Below, piece after piece: positions 63,023 through 64,000 of a DNA stretch of 64,000 bases. The notes beneath the pieces are model-generated. The model saw nothing but the letters and a program-made list of their open reading frames with translations, had not been told where the DNA came from and did not search any database. Position numbers and translations under genes: made by a program. This DNA is from Saccharothrix sp. NRRL B-16348 (GTDB taxonomy: Bacteria > Actinomycetota > Actinomycetes > Mycobacteriales > Pseudonocardiaceae): assembly GCF_001280085.1 (NCBI RefSeq), contig NZ_LGED01000232.1, positions 132,381 through 196,380 on the forward strand. The letters are read 5' to 3'. Position 1 is the stretch's first letter. The number at the start of each line of letters is the position of its first letter.

Positions 63023-63877
63023 ATGCGCGTGGTGGTCTTGGGAACGGGTCTGATGGGCGCCGGGATGGCGCGGAGCCTGCTGCGGTCCAAGGTGGACGTC
63101 GTCGTGTGGAACCGCAGCCTGGCCAAGGCGCGTCCGCTGGCTGACGAGGGCGCGCTGGTCGCCGACGACCCGAAGAGCGCGGTCGTCGGCGCGGACGTCG
63201 TGCTGACGATGCTGTTCGACGCCGACGCGACCGCCGGCGTGATGGCCGAGGCGTTGCCGTCGGTCGAGCGCGGTGCGGTGTGGGTGCAGTGCGGCACGGT
63301 CGGCTTGGACGGCGTCGAGCACCTGGCGGAACTGGCCACGACGTACGGCGTGCCGTTCGTGGACGCGCCCGTCCTCGGCACGCGTGCGCCGGCGGAGCAG
63401 GGGAAGTTGACCGTGCTGGCGGCCGGCACGGTCGAGGTGCGGGAGTTCGTCGCGCCGGTGTTCGACGCGATCGCGCTGCGGACGGTGTGGGCTGGTGAAC
63501 GCCCCGGTGACGGGCAGCGGCTCAAGTTGGCGGCCAACTCGTGGGTTCTGTCGATCACGGCGGCGACCGCGCAGGCCGTGGCGTTGACGCGGGGGTTGGG
63601 GTTGGACCCCGACGCGTTCCTGGAGGTGATCGCCGGTGGGCCGGTGGACAGCACTTATGCGCAGGTCAAGGGTCGGGCGATGATCGACGGTGAGTTCACG
63701 GCGTCGTTCGGGGTCGATGGTGCGGTCAAGGACGGTGAGCTGATCGTGGCGGCGATGGCGGTGGCGGGTACGGATGATCGGTTGATGCGGGTGTTGAACG
63801 AGCTCTCCGGGGTGGGGGCGGGGGGGGTGGGGGAGGGGGCGGACATGGCGGCGGTGATCGCGGCGTTTGGGTCTTGA
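63023..63877 (+). CDS. NAD(P)-dependent beta-hydroxyacid dehydrogenase-like oxidoreductase
   Basis: 284 residues. N-terminal Rossmann motif VVVLGTGLMGAGMARSLL, substrate-loop VDAPVLGTRAPAEQGKLTVLAAG and the catalytic-region helix GQRLKLAANSWVLS with the conserved Lys: 3-hydroxyisobutyrate / 6-phosphogluconate dehydrogenase family, close to succinic-semialdehyde reductase-like members. Substrate unknown. ATG 63023 may be leaderless (GAATGT seven bases upstream). Glycine-rich codons near the end give a run of G in the DNA. Followed by repeat family B. Confidence 0.88.
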   Translation: MRVVVLGTGLMGAGMARSLLRSKVDVVVWNRSLAKARPLADEGALVADDPKSAVVGADVVLTMLFDADATAGVMAEALPSVERGAVWVQCGTVGLDGVEHLAELATTYGVPFVDAPVLGTRAPAEQGKLTVLAAGTVEVREFVAPVFDAIALRTVWAGERPGDGQRLKLAANSWVLSITAATAQAVALTRGLGLDPDAFLEVIAGGPVDSTYAQVKGRAMIDGEFTASFGVDGAVKDGELIVAAMAVAGTDDRLMRVLNELSGVGAGGVGEGADMAAVIAAFGS

Positions 63878-63910
63878 GGGGTTGGTGGACCGCGTTCTCG
63901 CGTCCGGCTC

Positions 63911-64000
63911 GATTTGACATGGGGCCCTTACGGGCACTCCAGGCAGGCCAAAGCCGGGCAGGCCTGGCGGGAAGAGCGTCCGCCAAGCCTGCCCGGCTTC
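63911..64000. repeat. Repeat family B, second copy cut by the window end
   Basis: Starts with the same 13-bp terminal repeat GATTTGACATGGG and matches the copy at 53713 at 85 of 90 positions, including both stem arms; differences fall mainly in the loop. Located 34 bases after a plus-strand gene, as is the first copy (51 bases). Confidence 0.85.

Overview
The window is high-GC actinobacterial DNA. Codons almost always end in G or C, GTG and TTG starts are common, co-directional genes often overlap by four bases (GTGA or ATGA), and many genes appear to be leaderless. Gene content (XRE/DUF397 pairs, GH92, a UvrA-like drug-resistance ATPase, many NarL-type two-component pairs) fits a soil actinomycete of the Pseudonocardiaceae, such as the Saccharothrix, Lentzea or Actinosynnema group. 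The genus is an inference from style, not a proof. I found no rRNA, tRNA, CRISPR array, transposase or phage gene.

Layout. 1-2742: 3' part of a branched-chain amino-acid (Liv-type) ABC transporter operon. 2775-3341: a decayed 2'-5' RNA ligase-like pseudogene. 3593-8810: a secreted sugar-dehydrogenase-like protein, a TPR-like protein, an S4 RNA-binding protein and a secreted alpha/beta hydrolase. 8915-20586: three NarL-type two-component systems, each divergent from a plausible target (a secreted hydrolase, a serine hydrolase and a three-gene ABC-2 exporter), with a GT1-type glycosyltransferase and a small membrane protein between them.

20770-32911 is the most coherent functional block. It holds an exported PL26/YetA-like rhamnogalacturonan lyase candidate, an exported GH2 enzyme with a C-terminal carbohydrate-binding domain, a LacI regulator, a sugar ABC importer (binding lipoprotein plus two permeases, no ATPase) and a cytoplasmic GH51 arabinofuranosidase. 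LacI-type palindromes lie in front of both arms. It reads as a locus for plant pectin side chains: cut outside, import through a shared ATPase encoded elsewhere, finish inside the cell.

33075-46820 is a mixed accessory region: UvrA-like ATPase, VOC protein, AraC regulator, small P-loop kinase, ECF sigma factor with a SnoaL-like tail divergent from an alpha/beta hydrolase, XRE/DUF397 pair, two MFS exporters (one with MarR and a flavin/F420-type oxidoreductase) and a secreted GH6 cellulase. 47038-53662 holds a lamin-tail-domain protein, an unusual operon of a histidine kinase, a degenerate histidine kinase and a response regulator, and a secreted GH92 enzyme behind a CebR-like operator. 54200-63877 holds a methyltransferase, a serine hydrolase plus a fifth two-component system, a tandem-HTH MerR regulator facing an ABC-2 exporter over a perfect palindrome, a lipoprotein, a permuted papain-like peptidase, a 52-residue membrane protein and a beta-hydroxyacid dehydrogenase-like enzyme.

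Intergenic DNA is rich in palindromic repeats. Family A (a CCTACGTTC core on a 22-bp period) occurs near 26.7 kb and 33.0 kb. Family B (124 bp with 13-bp terminal inverted repeats) occurs at 53.7 kb and runs off the window end at 63.9 kb. Family C (145 bp, long inverted arms) occurs at 53.9 kb. Minisatellite-like in-frame repeats sit inside one response regulator and one methyltransferase.
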